A stretch of DNA of 64,000 nucleotides from UBA5109 sp964606735 (lineage in GTDB: Bacteria; Pseudomonadota; Gammaproteobacteria; Pseudomonadales; Pseudohongiellaceae). Positions 7,927 to 17,851 of this stretch are shown here, piece by piece (within the stretch, counting starts at the first letter, position 1; each line of letters starts with the position of its first letter). The DNA lies in assembly GCA_964606735.1 (NCBI GenBank), contig CAZSHI010000001.1, positions 62,001-126,000 on the forward strand, written 5' to 3'. Both the position numbers and the translations under genes were made by a program. Under the pieces are notes generated by a model, which did not search any database, was not told where the DNA came from, and was given only the letters and a program-made list of their open reading frames with translations.

Positions 7927-10052
7927 ATTCTCGCGAAAGCGTCCAGCACCAGACTGCTTGTGAGAATCTGTGGCAGGATTTCGGCAGGGGCATTGGGATC
8001 TGCCGGGAACAGCAGATACAGGGGAACGCCGCTGGTCTCATATTGCTGCAGTACCCGGGTGATTTCAGGATCATTATTGGTCCAGTCGCCCTTGAGATAG
8101 GCAACGTTATGTTGTTGTAATCCTGCCGTGAATTCCTCAGAACTCAAGGCCACCCTTTCATTAACCAGACAGGTAATGCACCAGCTTGCCGTCATATTGA
8201 CGAAGACTGCCTGGCCACCGTTTCGCAGCTCGGCCAGTCGAGCAGCGCTGTATGCCTCGAAGTTGGCATCTTCACTGACAGCTGTTGAGGCAGGGTTGCT
8301 TCTGAGCAGGGGAGAGCGCAAGACACCCAGGGTGACAGCCAGACAGAGAATAATTAGCAGGACATTGGCATAGCGCCAGAAAGCCGACTGGATTTCTCTG
8401 CGTTGGGCATGCAGCCAGGCGGCAAAGGCCAGCAGCAGGCAGCAGCCTGTTACCAGTGCCATGGCACTGGGTCCTGCCTGATTACCCAGTACCCACAATA
8501 ACCAGACAGCGGTTGCGTATAGTGGGAAAGCCAGTACCTGCTTGAATCTCAGCATCCATTTGCCAGGATGTGGAAGGAGACTGGACAGTGCCGGGTTAAA
8601 GGAAATCAACAGGAAGGGCAAAGCCATACCCAGTCCCAGTGCAATAAAAACCGAAAGGGCGGTTAAAGGCGGCTGGGTGAAGGCAAAACCCAGAGCCGCC
8701 CCCATGAAAGGTGCTGTGCAAGGACTGGCGACTACACTGGCCAGTACGCCGGTAAAAAATGAGCCCTTGTAACCCTCTTTGTCTTGTAATTCGCTGCCGA
8801 CACCCATAATAGCTGTGCCAAACTCGACGACTCCCGACATGGAAAGGCCCATCACAAAAAACAGGAAGACCAGCAAGCTGACAAACCAGGTAGACTGCAG
8901 ATGGAAGCCCCAGCCAATCAGCGAACCGCCTGCCTGTAAAGTCAGCAGTACCGAGGCCAGCACTAGAAAGGCCAGCACTACGCCAGCAGTATAGGCCAGG
9001 CCATGCAAGCGCTTTTCCTGCTGGGATGCCTTGCTGTTAGAAGAAAGGCTTAAAATTTTCAGTGAGAGCACTGGGAAAACACAGGGCATCAGGTTAAGGA
9101 TCAAGCCACCCAGCATGGCAAAGCCAAATACCAGCAGGAGATTCATATCAGCACGGGATTCGCCCAAACTAGTACTGTTCGATAACAGATTCAGATCAGC
9201 CGCGCTTAGCCCATCGGGTTGCGCACTGACCTCGTAGGCAGTCTGGGCGCCGGAATCATCAGTGACAACGATTAAACCGGTGATTTCCTCAGGAGCAGCA
9301 CTCAGGCGAGGATGGTGTCCCTGGGATAACTGCAGGCTGGAAAGCTGATGGGTGATTTCCTGTTCTGAATTATAATCAAAAACTCGGTGTTCGCCGGGAA
9401 TGAATCGAATGCTTTGGGCATTTCCAAATACCGCTTCGGTAGCCTGCACCAGAATATTCAGCCGGGCATCAGCAATGGAAAAACTGGCGTCAAAACTGAC
9501 AGCCGAGGTGGGCAGTGCAGCACGGGTCTGAGCAAAGCCTGCCCGCCAAGTTTCATTCACAGCGATCTGTTCGGGCGGCAGCACCGGTAAATTGAGGGAA
9601 ACTGTTGCGCCACCGGGTATGCAGATTTCCTCACATTCCAGCCACTGTACATCTGCTGTGATTTCCAGCGTGTTTGCTGAAAAACTGGCTGGAATACTCA
9701 GTTGGGTCAGCAGGAAAATTTCATCCTCGTAGCCAAAGTCGACCAGATCAGCAGGCAGTTCTATACGCTCGGGTGTTGGCCAGACAATCTCTCCAGCTGT
9801 GACTCCTTCCGGCAGGTTCCAGTCGATCATGGTAGCTCGACCGGCATCACCCGGATTTTTCCAGTAGGTATGCCAGCCTTCCATGTGATCAAGGCGCAGC
9901 GCGACCCAGGTGTCGCTACCCGGCGAGACAGCTGTCATCTCGGAGATCAGCTGGGCATCCACGTGTTCACCGATCACAAGCTCCTGAGCCTGCAGGCTGT
10001 TAGTGATAAACAGCATGAGTGACAGAACGCTGAATTTGAGTATTTTCAACAT
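7923..10052 (-). CDS. DsbD/ScsB-like thiol:disulfide interchange protein
   Basis: A 709-residue inner-membrane protein in three parts: an exported N-terminal domain after a signal peptide, with Cys pair ECEEIC; a central CcdA-like membrane domain with the two reactive Cys motifs MPCVFPV and SPCTAPF; and a C-terminal thioredoxin fold with WCITC. Such proteins carry electrons from cytoplasmic thioredoxin to periplasmic disulfide isomerases or cytochrome c maturation factors. The N-terminal domain resembles ScsB/PF11412-type more than classical DsbD. The ATG at 10052 is chosen because the signal peptide starts there; a TTG eight codons upstream (10076) is possible but less likely. Abundant haem proteins nearby would need such thiol reduction. 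Confidence 0.88.
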   Translation of the reverse strand: MLKILKFSVLSLMLFITNSLQAQELVIGEHVDAQLISEMTAVSPGSDTWVALRLDHMEGWHTYWKNPGDAGRATMIDWNLPEGVTAGEIVWPTPERIELPADLVDFGYEDEIFLLTQLSIPASFSANTLEITADVQWLECEEICIPGGATVSLNLPVLPPEQIAVNETWRAGFAQTRAALPTSAVSFDASFSIADARLNILVQATEAVFGNAQSIRFIPGEHRVFDYNSEQEITHQLSSLQLSQGHHPRLSAAPEEITGLIVVTDDSGAQTAYEVSAQPDGLSAADLNLLSNSTSLGESRADMNLLLVFGFAMLGGLILNLMPCVFPVLSLKILSLSSNSKASQQEKRLHGLAYTAGVVLAFLVLASVLLTLQAGGSLIGWGFHLQSTWFVSLLVFLFFVMGLSMSGVVEFGTAIMGVGSELQDKEGYKGSFFTGVLASVVASPCTAPFMGAALGFAFTQPPLTALSVFIALGLGMALPFLLISFNPALSSLLPHPGKWMLRFKQVLAFPLYATAVWLLWVLGNQAGPSAMALVTGCCLLLAFAAWLHAQRREIQSAFWRYANVLLIILCLAVTLGVLRSPLLRSNPASTAVSEDANFEAYSAARLAELRNGGQAVFVNMTASWCITCLVNERVALSSEEFTAGLQQHNVAYLKGDWTNNDPEITRVLQQYETSGVPLYLLFPADPNAPAEILPQILTSSLVLDAFARI

Positions 10053-10164
10053 TGCGTATTGGTTTTTTCTGCTCAAAGTATGGATATGGTACTGATATTT
10101 GACGATTTTTTCAGCTTTTCGTTACAGTTCAATTATGTAAAAAAACAGTAAGTCAGGCGGGTTT

Positions 10165-10662
10165 TCAGTCACGGCTGAGGGACTGGCTACCGTCAGACGG
10201 TCCAAAAGCCAGGCTTTTAATGCCGTTGTCATAGTCGACATTGACATAATTCTGCATTTCCGGCCAGCGGTTCATGAGCATACGGTGCTCTATTTGCATG
10301 GATTCGGGGATGGCCGAAAGCCCTGCTTCCTGGTAGATGTAGAAAATATCGGCCTCCAGTTCGGCACCAACCAGCTGCAATTCAATTTCATTGCCACTGC
10401 CATCCCAGAGGTGGAAATCCCGCACCAGCGTCAGACCGGCAAGTGCCTGAGCACGAATGTTTTCCAGACCGTTGGGGTATTCAGTTAAATTGATCAGGGC
10501 AAATTCCACATCATGGGCATGGGTTTGATGCACTATTTCCATCATCCGGGTGTTGGGGTTATAGGAAATGGTACTCAGGATGGTTTGCAGCCGGTGAGCA
10601 GACACACCGGCTGGCAGGCTTAATGTCAGGACGCTGATGAAAAGCGTTAGGCTAAGGCGCAT
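10165..10662 (-). CDS. DUF6702-type small exported protein
   Basis: A 165-residue protein with a Sec signal peptide ending VSAH. The mature part is a beta-rich domain with a conserved HAHDVEFAL segment and a C-terminal NRWPEMQNYVNVDY. It matches the DUF6702 family, whose function is unknown and which often accompanies M1 peptidases. Its start codon overlaps the peptidase stop by one base (TGATG), so the two are translationally coupled and probably act together in the periplasm. Confidence 0.75.
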   Translation of the reverse strand: MRLSLTLFISVLTLSLPAGVSAHRLQTILSTISYNPNTRMMEIVHQTHAHDVEFALINLTEYPNGLENIRAQALAGLTLVRDFHLWDGSGNEIELQLVGAELEADIFYIYQEAGLSAIPESMQIEHRMLMNRWPEMQNYVNVDYDNGIKSLAFGPSDGSQSLSRD

Positions 10663-13070
10663 CAGTCGCTGCTGGGTTCTAGTGGTACTTCATTGCCCCG
10701 GCCTGCTGCTTCACCGGTTTCGGCTTCCTGCAGTTCGACCAGCAGGTCTGCCATGAGGTTACGACTCGGGTTGTCCGAGCGATACAGTTCTAGGCGGGAG
10801 CGCTGTATCTCCTGTGGAAAGCGGTTATTGCTCATGTCAACATCCGCGATTCGCTGCTGCGGATCCAGTTCAACAGATACAATGGCTTCCTCGCTCAGCA
10901 ACATCCGGGTAATGTTTTTTGGGTTGGTGCGCCAAATCTCGGCAGGAATCATCATGTCTTCCGTTTGTCCATTTGCGTATTCAATGCGCAGGGGCAGTGG
11001 CATCACCAGCCCACCAATGTTGTCAAAGTCGAGGAAATAAATACGCAGGCCTTCGGCAATGGACTGGTCGAGCAAAGCCAGTTCCCAGTCTTCCAGACTT
11101 TCACGAAAAGTTGTGTATTCGTTACGGTCGGCATTGGACACGGTGAATTCATCGTTTTCGTTGTAGAGGTCCTGCAACTCCGGAAACAGATCTACCCGCT
11201 TGGGCAAATCTTCATTGCGCAATTGCGTCAGGGAAACCGGCTCTTCGGCTTCTTCTTCACGCTCAATGGGAAATTCAACTTCCGGATTCTGGGTCGAGAC
11301 CTGGTATTCCCGAATATCACTCAGGGCAATGTCAACATGGTCCGTACTGTAAAACCAGCCACGCCAGAACCAGTCAAGGTCGACAGCTGAAGCGTCTTCC
11401 ATGGTCCTGAAAAAATCAGAGGGCGTGGGTCGTTTGAACATCCAGCGCTGGGCATATTGCTTGAAAGCGAAGTCGAAAAGCTCCCGACCCATGACCGTCT
11501 CACGCAGGATGGTGAGAGCAGTAGCCGGTTTGCCGTAGGCATTGTTGCCAAACTGCAAAATGGATTCCGAGTTGGTCATGATGGGGACCTGGTTCTGAGA
11601 GCGCATGTACCCGGTGATATTGGCCGGGTCACCGCGGCCTGAAGGATAATCGTCTTCCCATTCCCGTTCAGCAAGAAATTGCAGAAAGGTGTTGAGTCCC
11701 TCATCCATCCAGGTCCACTGGCGTTCATCGGAGTTGACAATCATCGGGAAATAACCGTGACCGATTTCATGGATGATCACTGAAATCAGACCATATTTGG
11801 TGCGCCTGGAATAGGTGCGCTCCTGGGTTTCCTCATCGACTTCCGGGCGATAGCCATTAAACGTGATCATGGGGTATTCCATACCACCGGCTTCCCAGGC
11901 GTTGACGGAAATGGCGTACGGGTAGGGGTAGTTGAAAGAAAAGCGGGAATACACATCCATGGTATGTGCCACCGAGTGAGTGGAAAACTGTGACCACAGA
12001 GGCTCTGCCTCCGGGGGATAGAATGACATTGCCATTACCAGCGGCATGTCTTCATCGTCCTGCTGGTGTCCAAGCGCATCCCAGATATATTTGCGCGAGC
12101 TGGCCCAGGCAAAATCCCTGACGTTTTCTGCCTCGAAAATCCAGGTCACCATCTCATCCGTGCCTTCGGCCTGATTGGCTTCGGCTTCTTCAGGGGTCAC
12201 GATAAAGACAGGGGTGGCCGATTCGCGGGCAGCTTCGAGGCGATCACGTTGCTCATCACTAAGCACCTGATTGGGGTTCTGTAATTCACCCGTGGCTGCA
12301 ACGATATGGTCAGCGGGAACAGTAAGGCGTACTTCGAAATCACCGAATTCCAGCGTGAACTCTCCTCGACCAACAAACTGCTTATTTTGCCAGCCGGTGT
12401 AATCCGTATAGGATGCCACCCGCGGGTACCACTGTGAGAGCGCGAACTGATAGGTGTCACTGTCCTCGAAATATTCATAGCCACCACGGCCGACGATGAC
12501 ATCCTGGTTGATGATGTTGTGTTGCCAGTCTATTTCAATACTGACGGAGTCTCCGGTTTCCAGGGCTTCATCCAAATCAACACGCATCATGGTGCCATTG
12601 ATCTGGGTGTTGAGTATGTCGCCCCGTACTTCCTGTACTCGGCTTATCTGGAAGCCGCCCTGAAACTCTTCAAAGGCTCTTTCGCGTCGCAGGGTAAAGA
12701 AGCTCAGCCGGTCTTCGCCACCGGCAGTTTCAGTTGTACGGGCGATAGAATCGTTTCGAAAGCGGTTCTGATCGAGCTGAATCCACAGGTAATTCAGGGT
12801 GTCAGGTGAGTTGTTGGTATAGGTAATGGTTTCCGAGGCAGTAATACTCTGGTTATCTTCATTGAGAGTGGCTTCAATGTAATAGTCGGCACCTTGTTGC
12901 CAGTACTGGTTGCCTGGCGCTCCGGAGGCACTGCGGAAATTATTCGCAGTTGGCAATATTTCATCCAGCTGGCGGAATTTATCCTCGAAATCTCCCTTGG
13001 TCTGGCTGACTTGCGCACTGGCCGAGATGCTGATCAGTAAGGCCAGGCTGCTGATAATTATTTGTTTCAT
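10662..13070 (-). CDS. M1-family (gluzincin) zinc metallopeptidase, exported
   Basis: An 802-residue protein with a Sec signal peptide (about residues 1-19, SASAQ). The catalytic zinc site is complete: HEIGH at residues 434-438 with the third ligand Glu457 in WMDEGLNTF, the HExxH-x18-E spacing of M1 enzymes. The exopeptidase GxMEN-like motif appears as AGGMEYPMITF, suggesting aminopeptidase-like substrate recognition, though no activity is proven. The C-terminal part is acidic and probably beta-structured. It likely degrades peptides in the periplasm as a nutrient-scavenging enzyme. It is first in a two-gene operon with the DUF6702 protein. Confidence 0.88.
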   Translation of the reverse strand: MKQIIISSLALLISISASAQVSQTKGDFEDKFRQLDEILPTANNFRSASGAPGNQYWQQGADYYIEATLNEDNQSITASETITYTNNSPDTLNYLWIQLDQNRFRNDSIARTTETAGGEDRLSFFTLRRERAFEEFQGGFQISRVQEVRGDILNTQINGTMMRVDLDEALETGDSVSIEIDWQHNIINQDVIVGRGGYEYFEDSDTYQFALSQWYPRVASYTDYTGWQNKQFVGRGEFTLEFGDFEVRLTVPADHIVAATGELQNPNQVLSDEQRDRLEAARESATPVFIVTPEEAEANQAEGTDEMVTWIFEAENVRDFAWASSRKYIWDALGHQQDDEDMPLVMAMSFYPPEAEPLWSQFSTHSVAHTMDVYSRFSFNYPYPYAISVNAWEAGGMEYPMITFNGYRPEVDEETQERTYSRRTKYGLISVIIHEIGHGYFPMIVNSDERQWTWMDEGLNTFLQFLAEREWEDDYPSGRGDPANITGYMRSQNQVPIMTNSESILQFGNNAYGKPATALTILRETVMGRELFDFAFKQYAQRWMFKRPTPSDFFRTMEDASAVDLDWFWRGWFYSTDHVDIALSDIREYQVSTQNPEVEFPIEREEEAEEPVSLTQLRNEDLPKRVDLFPELQDLYNENDEFTVSNADRNEYTTFRESLEDWELALLDQSIAEGLRIYFLDFDNIGGLVMPLPLRIEYANGQTEDMMIPAEIWRTNPKNITRMLLSEEAIVSVELDPQQRIADVDMSNNRFPQEIQRSRLELYRSDNPSRNLMADLLVELQEAETGEAAGRGNEVPLEPSSD

Positions 13071-13141
13071 GCCCTTTACCTGTTAGTCAATAAGCAATAA
13101 AGTATACCGATTCTGTGAACAGACTGTAATAATTAGGGGTG

Positions 13142-13169
13142 ATTTAGCAGGCCTGTCCTGTGCTATAAT
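13142..13169 (+). promoter_or_regulatory. Candidate extended -10 promoter for the 13318 gene
   Basis: The string TGCTATAAT (13161-13169) is an extended -10 element (TGnTATAAT) on the plus strand. The -35 region about 16-17 bp upstream (near 13141-13147) is poor, which extended -10 promoters tolerate. It would give a leader of about 140 bases before the start at 13318. Confidence 0.45.
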
Positions 13170-13317
13170 CGCAATACAAAGAATTAAGCTCTCTGTGCTT
13201 ATTTCGGAATGGCAGTGCTTGATAAAGACAGACCAGTGCTGGCGCCCTGCAGAGCAGCGAATACAAGGCAAAAAGCATAAAAAAATGCTTGATAATCAAA
13301 AGGTTGGAGGAAGAGTA

Positions 13318-14223
13318 ATGCAAGGTAAAGTTATTTCATTGCTTGCGTCGGGACTTTTTTGTGTACTGGGGAGTTCTGCCCAGGCGCAGGGAATTTTCGG
13401 GCATTGGGATCCCATTATGCATGAGGACATGGAAGAGCGAATTCCAGGTCCTTTTGTCGGGGACTATGCCGGATTGCCGGTTAATGACGCTGCACGACTG
13501 CGGGCCGATAGCTGGCAGCCCTCTTTGCTGACCCTGCCTGAACATCAGTGTAAACCGCACCCTTCCACCTACGGTTTTCGTGGTGTGGGCAATCTATATG
13601 TGTGGCAGGAACTGGATCCGGTTTCCCTGGAAGAAGTCAAAATTGGCACGCATATCCGTTGGCAGGCCCAGCGTCGCACCATCTGGATGGATGGACGTGA
13701 GCATCCGGATGAAATGGCACCTCACACCTGGCAGGGATTTTCTACCGGCGAATGGCAGGGCGACCGTCTGGTCGTCACCACCACTCACCTGAAAGCAGGT
13801 TGGATGCGCCGTAATGGCCTGGCCCTGAGTGATCAGGCCCATATGGTTGAATATTTCATTCCCCAGCCTGATACCGAAACCATGTTGCATATCTACATGG
13901 TTGAAGACCCTGTTTATCTGGATAGCGTGTTCTTTAAATCCAACGGTTTCTCCAAGCGGGAGCTCACTGATATGCAGCCTTATCCCTGCCGTCCGGCAAC
14001 TGAAATTCCCCGTGTTGAGGGAGAAGTTCCCCATAACATGCCAGGTGAATCCACCTATGCTCGGGAGTTCTCCGAGATCTATGGTGTTCCTGTCGAAGCA
14101 GGGCGTGGTGCTGGTATAACCATGATGCCGGAATATTTTGATATCGTGCAGGAATGGCGCATGAACAACATGACCCGGGAAGAAAGACTTGGCGATGGCC
14201 AGTTCAACCCTGGCTCGGAATAA
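13318..14223 (+). CDS. Exported protein of uncharacterised IWMDGREHP family
   Basis: A 301-residue protein with a Sec signal peptide (AQAQ cleavage near residue 22). It shares with the products at 52426-53337 and 54251-55165 the motifs RTIWMDGREHP, PHTW-GF, TTTHLK-GW-RRNG and a PHxxPGE segment near the C-terminus. I know no characterised member; annotation pipelines usually call these hypothetical. Conserved Asp/His/Glu residues in the motif might bind a metal or ligand, but that is a guess. The start at 13318 is supported by GGAGG at 13306-13310, 7 bp upstream. It is monocistronic, ending at a strong bidirectional terminator. Confidence 0.75.
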   Translation: MQGKVISLLASGLFCVLGSSAQAQGIFGHWDPIMHEDMEERIPGPFVGDYAGLPVNDAARLRADSWQPSLLTLPEHQCKPHPSTYGFRGVGNLYVWQELDPVSLEEVKIGTHIRWQAQRRTIWMDGREHPDEMAPHTWQGFSTGEWQGDRLVVTTTHLKAGWMRRNGLALSDQAHMVEYFIPQPDTETMLHIYMVEDPVYLDSVFFKSNGFSKRELTDMQPYPCRPATEIPRVEGEVPHNMPGESTYAREFSEIYGVPVEAGRGAGITMMPEYFDIVQEWRMNNMTREERLGDGQFNPGSE

Positions 14224-14241
14224 GCAATCCGCTAATTTACA

Positions 14242-14279
14242 GCATTAAAAAAGGAGGCTTCGGCCTCCTTTTTTAATGC
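14242..14279. terminator. Bidirectional rho-independent terminator
   Basis: The perfect hairpin AGGAGGC-TTCG-GCCTCCT is flanked by an A-run before it and a T-run after it (GCATTAAAAA...TTTTTAATGC). It sits between the convergent genes ending at 14223 (+) and 14295 (-), so it can terminate both. Confidence 0.9.
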
Positions 14280-14294
14280 CTGTTGCTTTGTGTA

Positions 14295-15071
14295 TCAGGC
14301 ATCCATATCCAGATACCAGGTTCTTGCTTTGACGATGGAATGAAAGCCGATTTTCTCCATAATAGGCCTGCTGCTTTCTTTGGCTTCGTTGCAAATAAAT
14401 TCCAGATTGAGCGACTTTGCCACCTGCAGCCGGGTTTTTATCAGCGCTGAGTAAACTCCCTGTCCCTGGAATTCAGGAAGCACACAGCCGCCAAAAAAGA
14501 AGCCAAAGCGTGAGTGCTCTGGCACGATGAAACGGGCTGCCCCGACCGGCTGTTGCTTGATGTAAGCCAGATAGTATTTAAAGTTCGGGAATTTCATACT
14601 TTCTTCAATATAGGCATGGTCCTGCGGGCTGGGCTGACCGAAGGCAGCTTCAGTGACACAGAGAAAATCTGCCACATCCTTCGCCTTTCTGAGTTCTTTG
14701 ACCTGAATGTCGGGTGACTTGTCTTGCTTTAATTCAAATTGCAGTAATGGCAGGACAGTAAGTGTGACAGTGTCCAGTTGTTCAAAGCCTTCATTGGCCA
14801 GACAGTTTTCCAGATCTTTAGGGACATCATGTTGATAAACCCGGCACATGACTTTTCCACCAAGCTGCTTTAATGACTGCATTTCATCATGCAAGGCGGG
14901 AGCGGTGTGTTGCGGTGGGATCTGCCAGTAGCTGATGAAGGTGAAATTGCCAGGGCCTACCAGTTTCACGAAATACTGATTATGCACAACAGTGACGACT
15001 GGTGGATAACGCGGTTCAGCGCGGGTTTCCCTGTCATAGATGTTGAGGATTTCTTCACGGGTATAGTTCAT
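14295..15071 (-). CDS. GNAT-family N-acetyltransferase
   Basis: A 258-residue cytoplasmic protein. The C-terminal half (from about residue 120) has the GNAT fold with the acetyl-CoA pyrophosphate loop EFQGQGVYSALI and the preceding strand FGFFFGGCVLPEF. The N-terminal half is a divergent, possibly GNAT-like domain. It transfers an acetyl group from acetyl-CoA to an unknown amine; the substrate cannot be read from sequence. It is a single gene using the bidirectional terminator at 14242-14279. Confidence 0.78.
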   Translation of the reverse strand: MNYTREEILNIYDRETRAEPRYPPVVTVVHNQYFVKLVGPGNFTFISYWQIPPQHTAPALHDEMQSLKQLGGKVMCRVYQHDVPKDLENCLANEGFEQLDTVTLTVLPLLQFELKQDKSPDIQVKELRKAKDVADFLCVTEAAFGQPSPQDHAYIEESMKFPNFKYYLAYIKQQPVGAARFIVPEHSRFGFFFGGCVLPEFQGQGVYSALIKTRLQVAKSLNLEFICNEAKESSRPIMEKIGFHSIVKARTWYLDMDA

Positions 15072-15290
15072 TAGCCTGTACCGGGTGCTTTATCCGCCCT
15101 TGACTGAGTTCCCCTTTGAAAAGTAGCGATATGCTCTTCTGGCTGAGGATACTACGCTTTCAGAGATTATAGCCATGAATGAACTTGCTATTGGCTATTC
15201 ATCAGAGGGAAGGGTTTTAGGCTCAATACAGAGCCTTCGCATTCTGCTTTTGAACCAACTCATTTTAAACAGAGCTAAAAATAACGTGCA

Positions 15291-15320
15291 AAAAAAAGCA
15301 GCCCGAAGGCTGCTTTTTTT
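15291..15320. terminator. Rho-independent terminator of the DUF1592 gene
   Basis: Stem GCAGCC (15298-15303), loop CGAA, stem GGCTGC (15308-15313), with seven A on the left and seven T on the right. It works in both directions. It lies 18 bp past the stop of the minus-strand cytochrome gene and ends the ankyrin/DUF1592 cluster. The rest of 15072-15337 shows no gene. Confidence 0.88.
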
Positions 15321-15337
15321 GATGATATCAGTGATAT

Positions 15338-17809
15338 CTAGTTGGCTGCTACAGCCTGCTGGTCATTGATTCGCATCTGGAAAGGTACGCTTTCAACAAT
15401 ACCTTTAACGATGTCAGAGAATCGATAATCACCAGGTTCTGCACGTCGTACAATTTCACGTACGTAAGGCATGTCGGTGTGCTCGATTGGTCGAGCCAGT
15501 GCGAACTGCATTAATTTCTCTGTCATTGTTCTGACAAAGATATCTTCGTTCGCGCTTAACCAGCCCCTGACATCAGAAACGTCATTAACCTCAGTGCCAT
15601 CAAACAGCGTAGTAACTGCGTTAATTCGAACGGGGCCACTGCCACGATCGTCGAATTCACGATAGCGTCCGATACCGTCAAAGTTTTCCATAGCGATGCC
15701 AATGGCATCCATCAGGACATGACAGGAAGAACACACGGGGTCAGCCCGGTGAGCTTCCATCATGTCACGCAGTGACTGGGGTACACCATCTGCCGGTACC
15801 AGGTTGGTGTCGACATTGGGTGGTGGTTCGGGTGGCGGCGTACCGACCAGGTTGGTCAGGAAGTATTTACCACGAGTTACCAGTGAAGTACGGATTGACA
15901 GTGAAGTCAGGGTCAGAATACTGCTGTGCCCCAGAATTCCGCGTCGCTCTTCCTGTGGGACGTCGACACGACGCATACGGCTGCCCAGAATACCCGGGAT
16001 ACCATAAACAGCGGCGAGGTCCTCATTAACATAGGTGTAATCAGCATCAATCAGGTCGGTCACACTCTTGTCTTCATCTACGATGCTGCTGAACAGCATT
16101 TTTGTTTCCAGAATGGATGACTGTCTAAGGTTGTCATCATAGTCCGGGAACAGGAAGGGATCCGGTACGATGGCGTTCAGATTTCGCAGCTGGAACCATT
16201 GTTCGGCAAAATTGTTTGTCAGGTTCTCCGCTTTGGGATCAGCCAGCATACGCTCAACCTGGGCATCCAGAATATCAGGGTTGCTCAGGCGGCTTTCAGC
16301 AGCCAGGTTGATCAGCTCTTCATCAGGAGTAGAACTCCAGATGAAATAAGAGAGTCTGGTAGCCAGTTCAAGATCAGAAATCTGGTAAGCCTGACCCGGT
16401 GCAACTCCGGCAGGAATATCTTCAGATCTGAACAGGAATTCAGGGCCTGAAATGATGCGACGAATACCAGTTTCAATGCCTTTTTCAAAGCCGCCGATTT
16501 CATTGCCGATTTCATAGAAGCCCAGCAGGTCTGAAATTTCATTTTCAGCGACAGGGCGACGATAGGCTTGACGCGCCAGGTTTGAAAGAATTTCATTGGC
16601 ACAGGCCAGCTGCTCATCTTCCAGCGCTCCCGGCTCACAGATAAAGATCATTTCACGGCTGGCAGTCATGCCTTTGCCTGTCGGATTTAAAGGTCCGCGA
16701 ACTTCAACATTGTCCAGCTGAGGCGGCCCTTTCAGAACGTCAAGGTCAAGGGAAGTACGGCCATGCTGTTTCCAGATTTCAGCATCCGGTGAAGCGGGCT
16801 TGGCGATGAAGTTAACAGTCACTTCATGCATGCCTGCATCCATGGTGGTTCTGAAGCGAAAACGTTCATCGATTTCTTCAGCCAGTGCAAAGCTGTTGGA
16901 GTCCAGTTCATGCTGTTCGGTATCCTTGAAGCCACCAAATTCAGCAGAATGCACCAGTTCTTTGTCGATACTGACAACCAGGGTATGGGCAAATTCAATA
17001 CCACGAGCCTCATCCTGAATGGTACGGATCAGTTTCGGGCTGAATTCATATTCACCATCCAGAGGCGCGTAATGATTGAAAACGATACCACCAATGGTGC
17101 CAATTGGCGCACCTTCAACGCGCTTGTCACCAGAGCTGTCACGCGGCACACGGTAAACGCTGAAATCGGGAGGCATATCCATGTTACCGACGGCAAGACT
17201 GGCAACACGTCCGGATGCAGCCACAAAGGCTTCCAGGGTTGTTGCTGAAACCTGCAGGGCAGGTGCCATATTATCGAAACCTTCAGCAGAGTTATCAGCC
17301 GCCAGCAGGGTGGTTGCATCAATTTCCAGACCAAGAATGTCACGAACTGAATTCTGATACTCTCTTCTGTTCAGGCGGGGAAGAACCGGAGAACCAGGAT
17401 TGGGGTTTTCCCTAGCTTCCTGGTCAAAAACTGCTTCGAGAGAGGCAACAAAAGTTTGACGCTGCTCATCACTCGGTTTCGGTTCACCCAGCGGTGGCAT
17501 CTGGCCAGTGGACAGTTTCTTGATAGCCGTTTCCCAGATTTCACCTTCTTCATGGACGAAATCAGGGGCAGCGTATTCCAGTGACAAGCCGCCTGTGTAA
17601 TCTGTCTCATTATGGCAGGTAACACAGTAGTCATAGATCATATCCCACTGCTCATCCAGTGGAGGCAGTTCTGCGATTGCAGCAAGCCTGGCAGCTTCCC
17701 GCTCTTCTGCCGTAAGTTCAACAGAAGCCTCCTCATTTGAATTATTACAGGCACTGAGTCCGAAACCCATGCCCGCAATGACTGCTGTAATCAGAATTTT
17801 CTTTTTCAT
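15338..17809 (-). CDS. DUF1592/DUF1588/DUF1587-type cytochrome lipoprotein
   Basis: An 823-residue protein with a lipoprotein signal (GLSAC, Cys about residue 21). A c-type haem site CVTCH lies near residue 62, followed by the PLGEPKPSDEQ segment of planctomycete-type cytochrome domains. The middle holds DUF1587 (PRLNRREYQNSVRDILG), DUF1595 and DUF1592 segments. The C-terminus has a second haem-like motif CSSCHVLMDAIGIAMENFDG typical of DUF1588, then DUF1585. These proteins are common in Planctomycetes and some gammaproteobacteria; their substrate is unknown. It starts 42 bp after the stop of an ankyrin gene and is probably cotranscribed with it. The usual DUF1552 partner is not adjacent. Confidence 0.85.
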   Translation of the reverse strand: MKKKILITAVIAGMGFGLSACNNSNEEASVELTAEEREAARLAAIAELPPLDEQWDMIYDYCVTCHNETDYTGGLSLEYAAPDFVHEEGEIWETAIKKLSTGQMPPLGEPKPSDEQRQTFVASLEAVFDQEARENPNPGSPVLPRLNRREYQNSVRDILGLEIDATTLLAADNSAEGFDNMAPALQVSATTLEAFVAASGRVASLAVGNMDMPPDFSVYRVPRDSSGDKRVEGAPIGTIGGIVFNHYAPLDGEYEFSPKLIRTIQDEARGIEFAHTLVVSIDKELVHSAEFGGFKDTEQHELDSNSFALAEEIDERFRFRTTMDAGMHEVTVNFIAKPASPDAEIWKQHGRTSLDLDVLKGPPQLDNVEVRGPLNPTGKGMTASREMIFICEPGALEDEQLACANEILSNLARQAYRRPVAENEISDLLGFYEIGNEIGGFEKGIETGIRRIISGPEFLFRSEDIPAGVAPGQAYQISDLELATRLSYFIWSSTPDEELINLAAESRLSNPDILDAQVERMLADPKAENLTNNFAEQWFQLRNLNAIVPDPFLFPDYDDNLRQSSILETKMLFSSIVDEDKSVTDLIDADYTYVNEDLAAVYGIPGILGSRMRRVDVPQEERRGILGHSSILTLTSLSIRTSLVTRGKYFLTNLVGTPPPEPPPNVDTNLVPADGVPQSLRDMMEAHRADPVCSSCHVLMDAIGIAMENFDGIGRYREFDDRGSGPVRINAVTTLFDGTEVNDVSDVRGWLSANEDIFVRTMTEKLMQFALARPIEHTDMPYVREIVRRAEPGDYRFSDIVKGIVESVPFQMRINDQQAVAAN

Positions 17810-17851
17810 AACTTACCTATTGCTTCGATTTATTTATTTAATTAAGGGTTA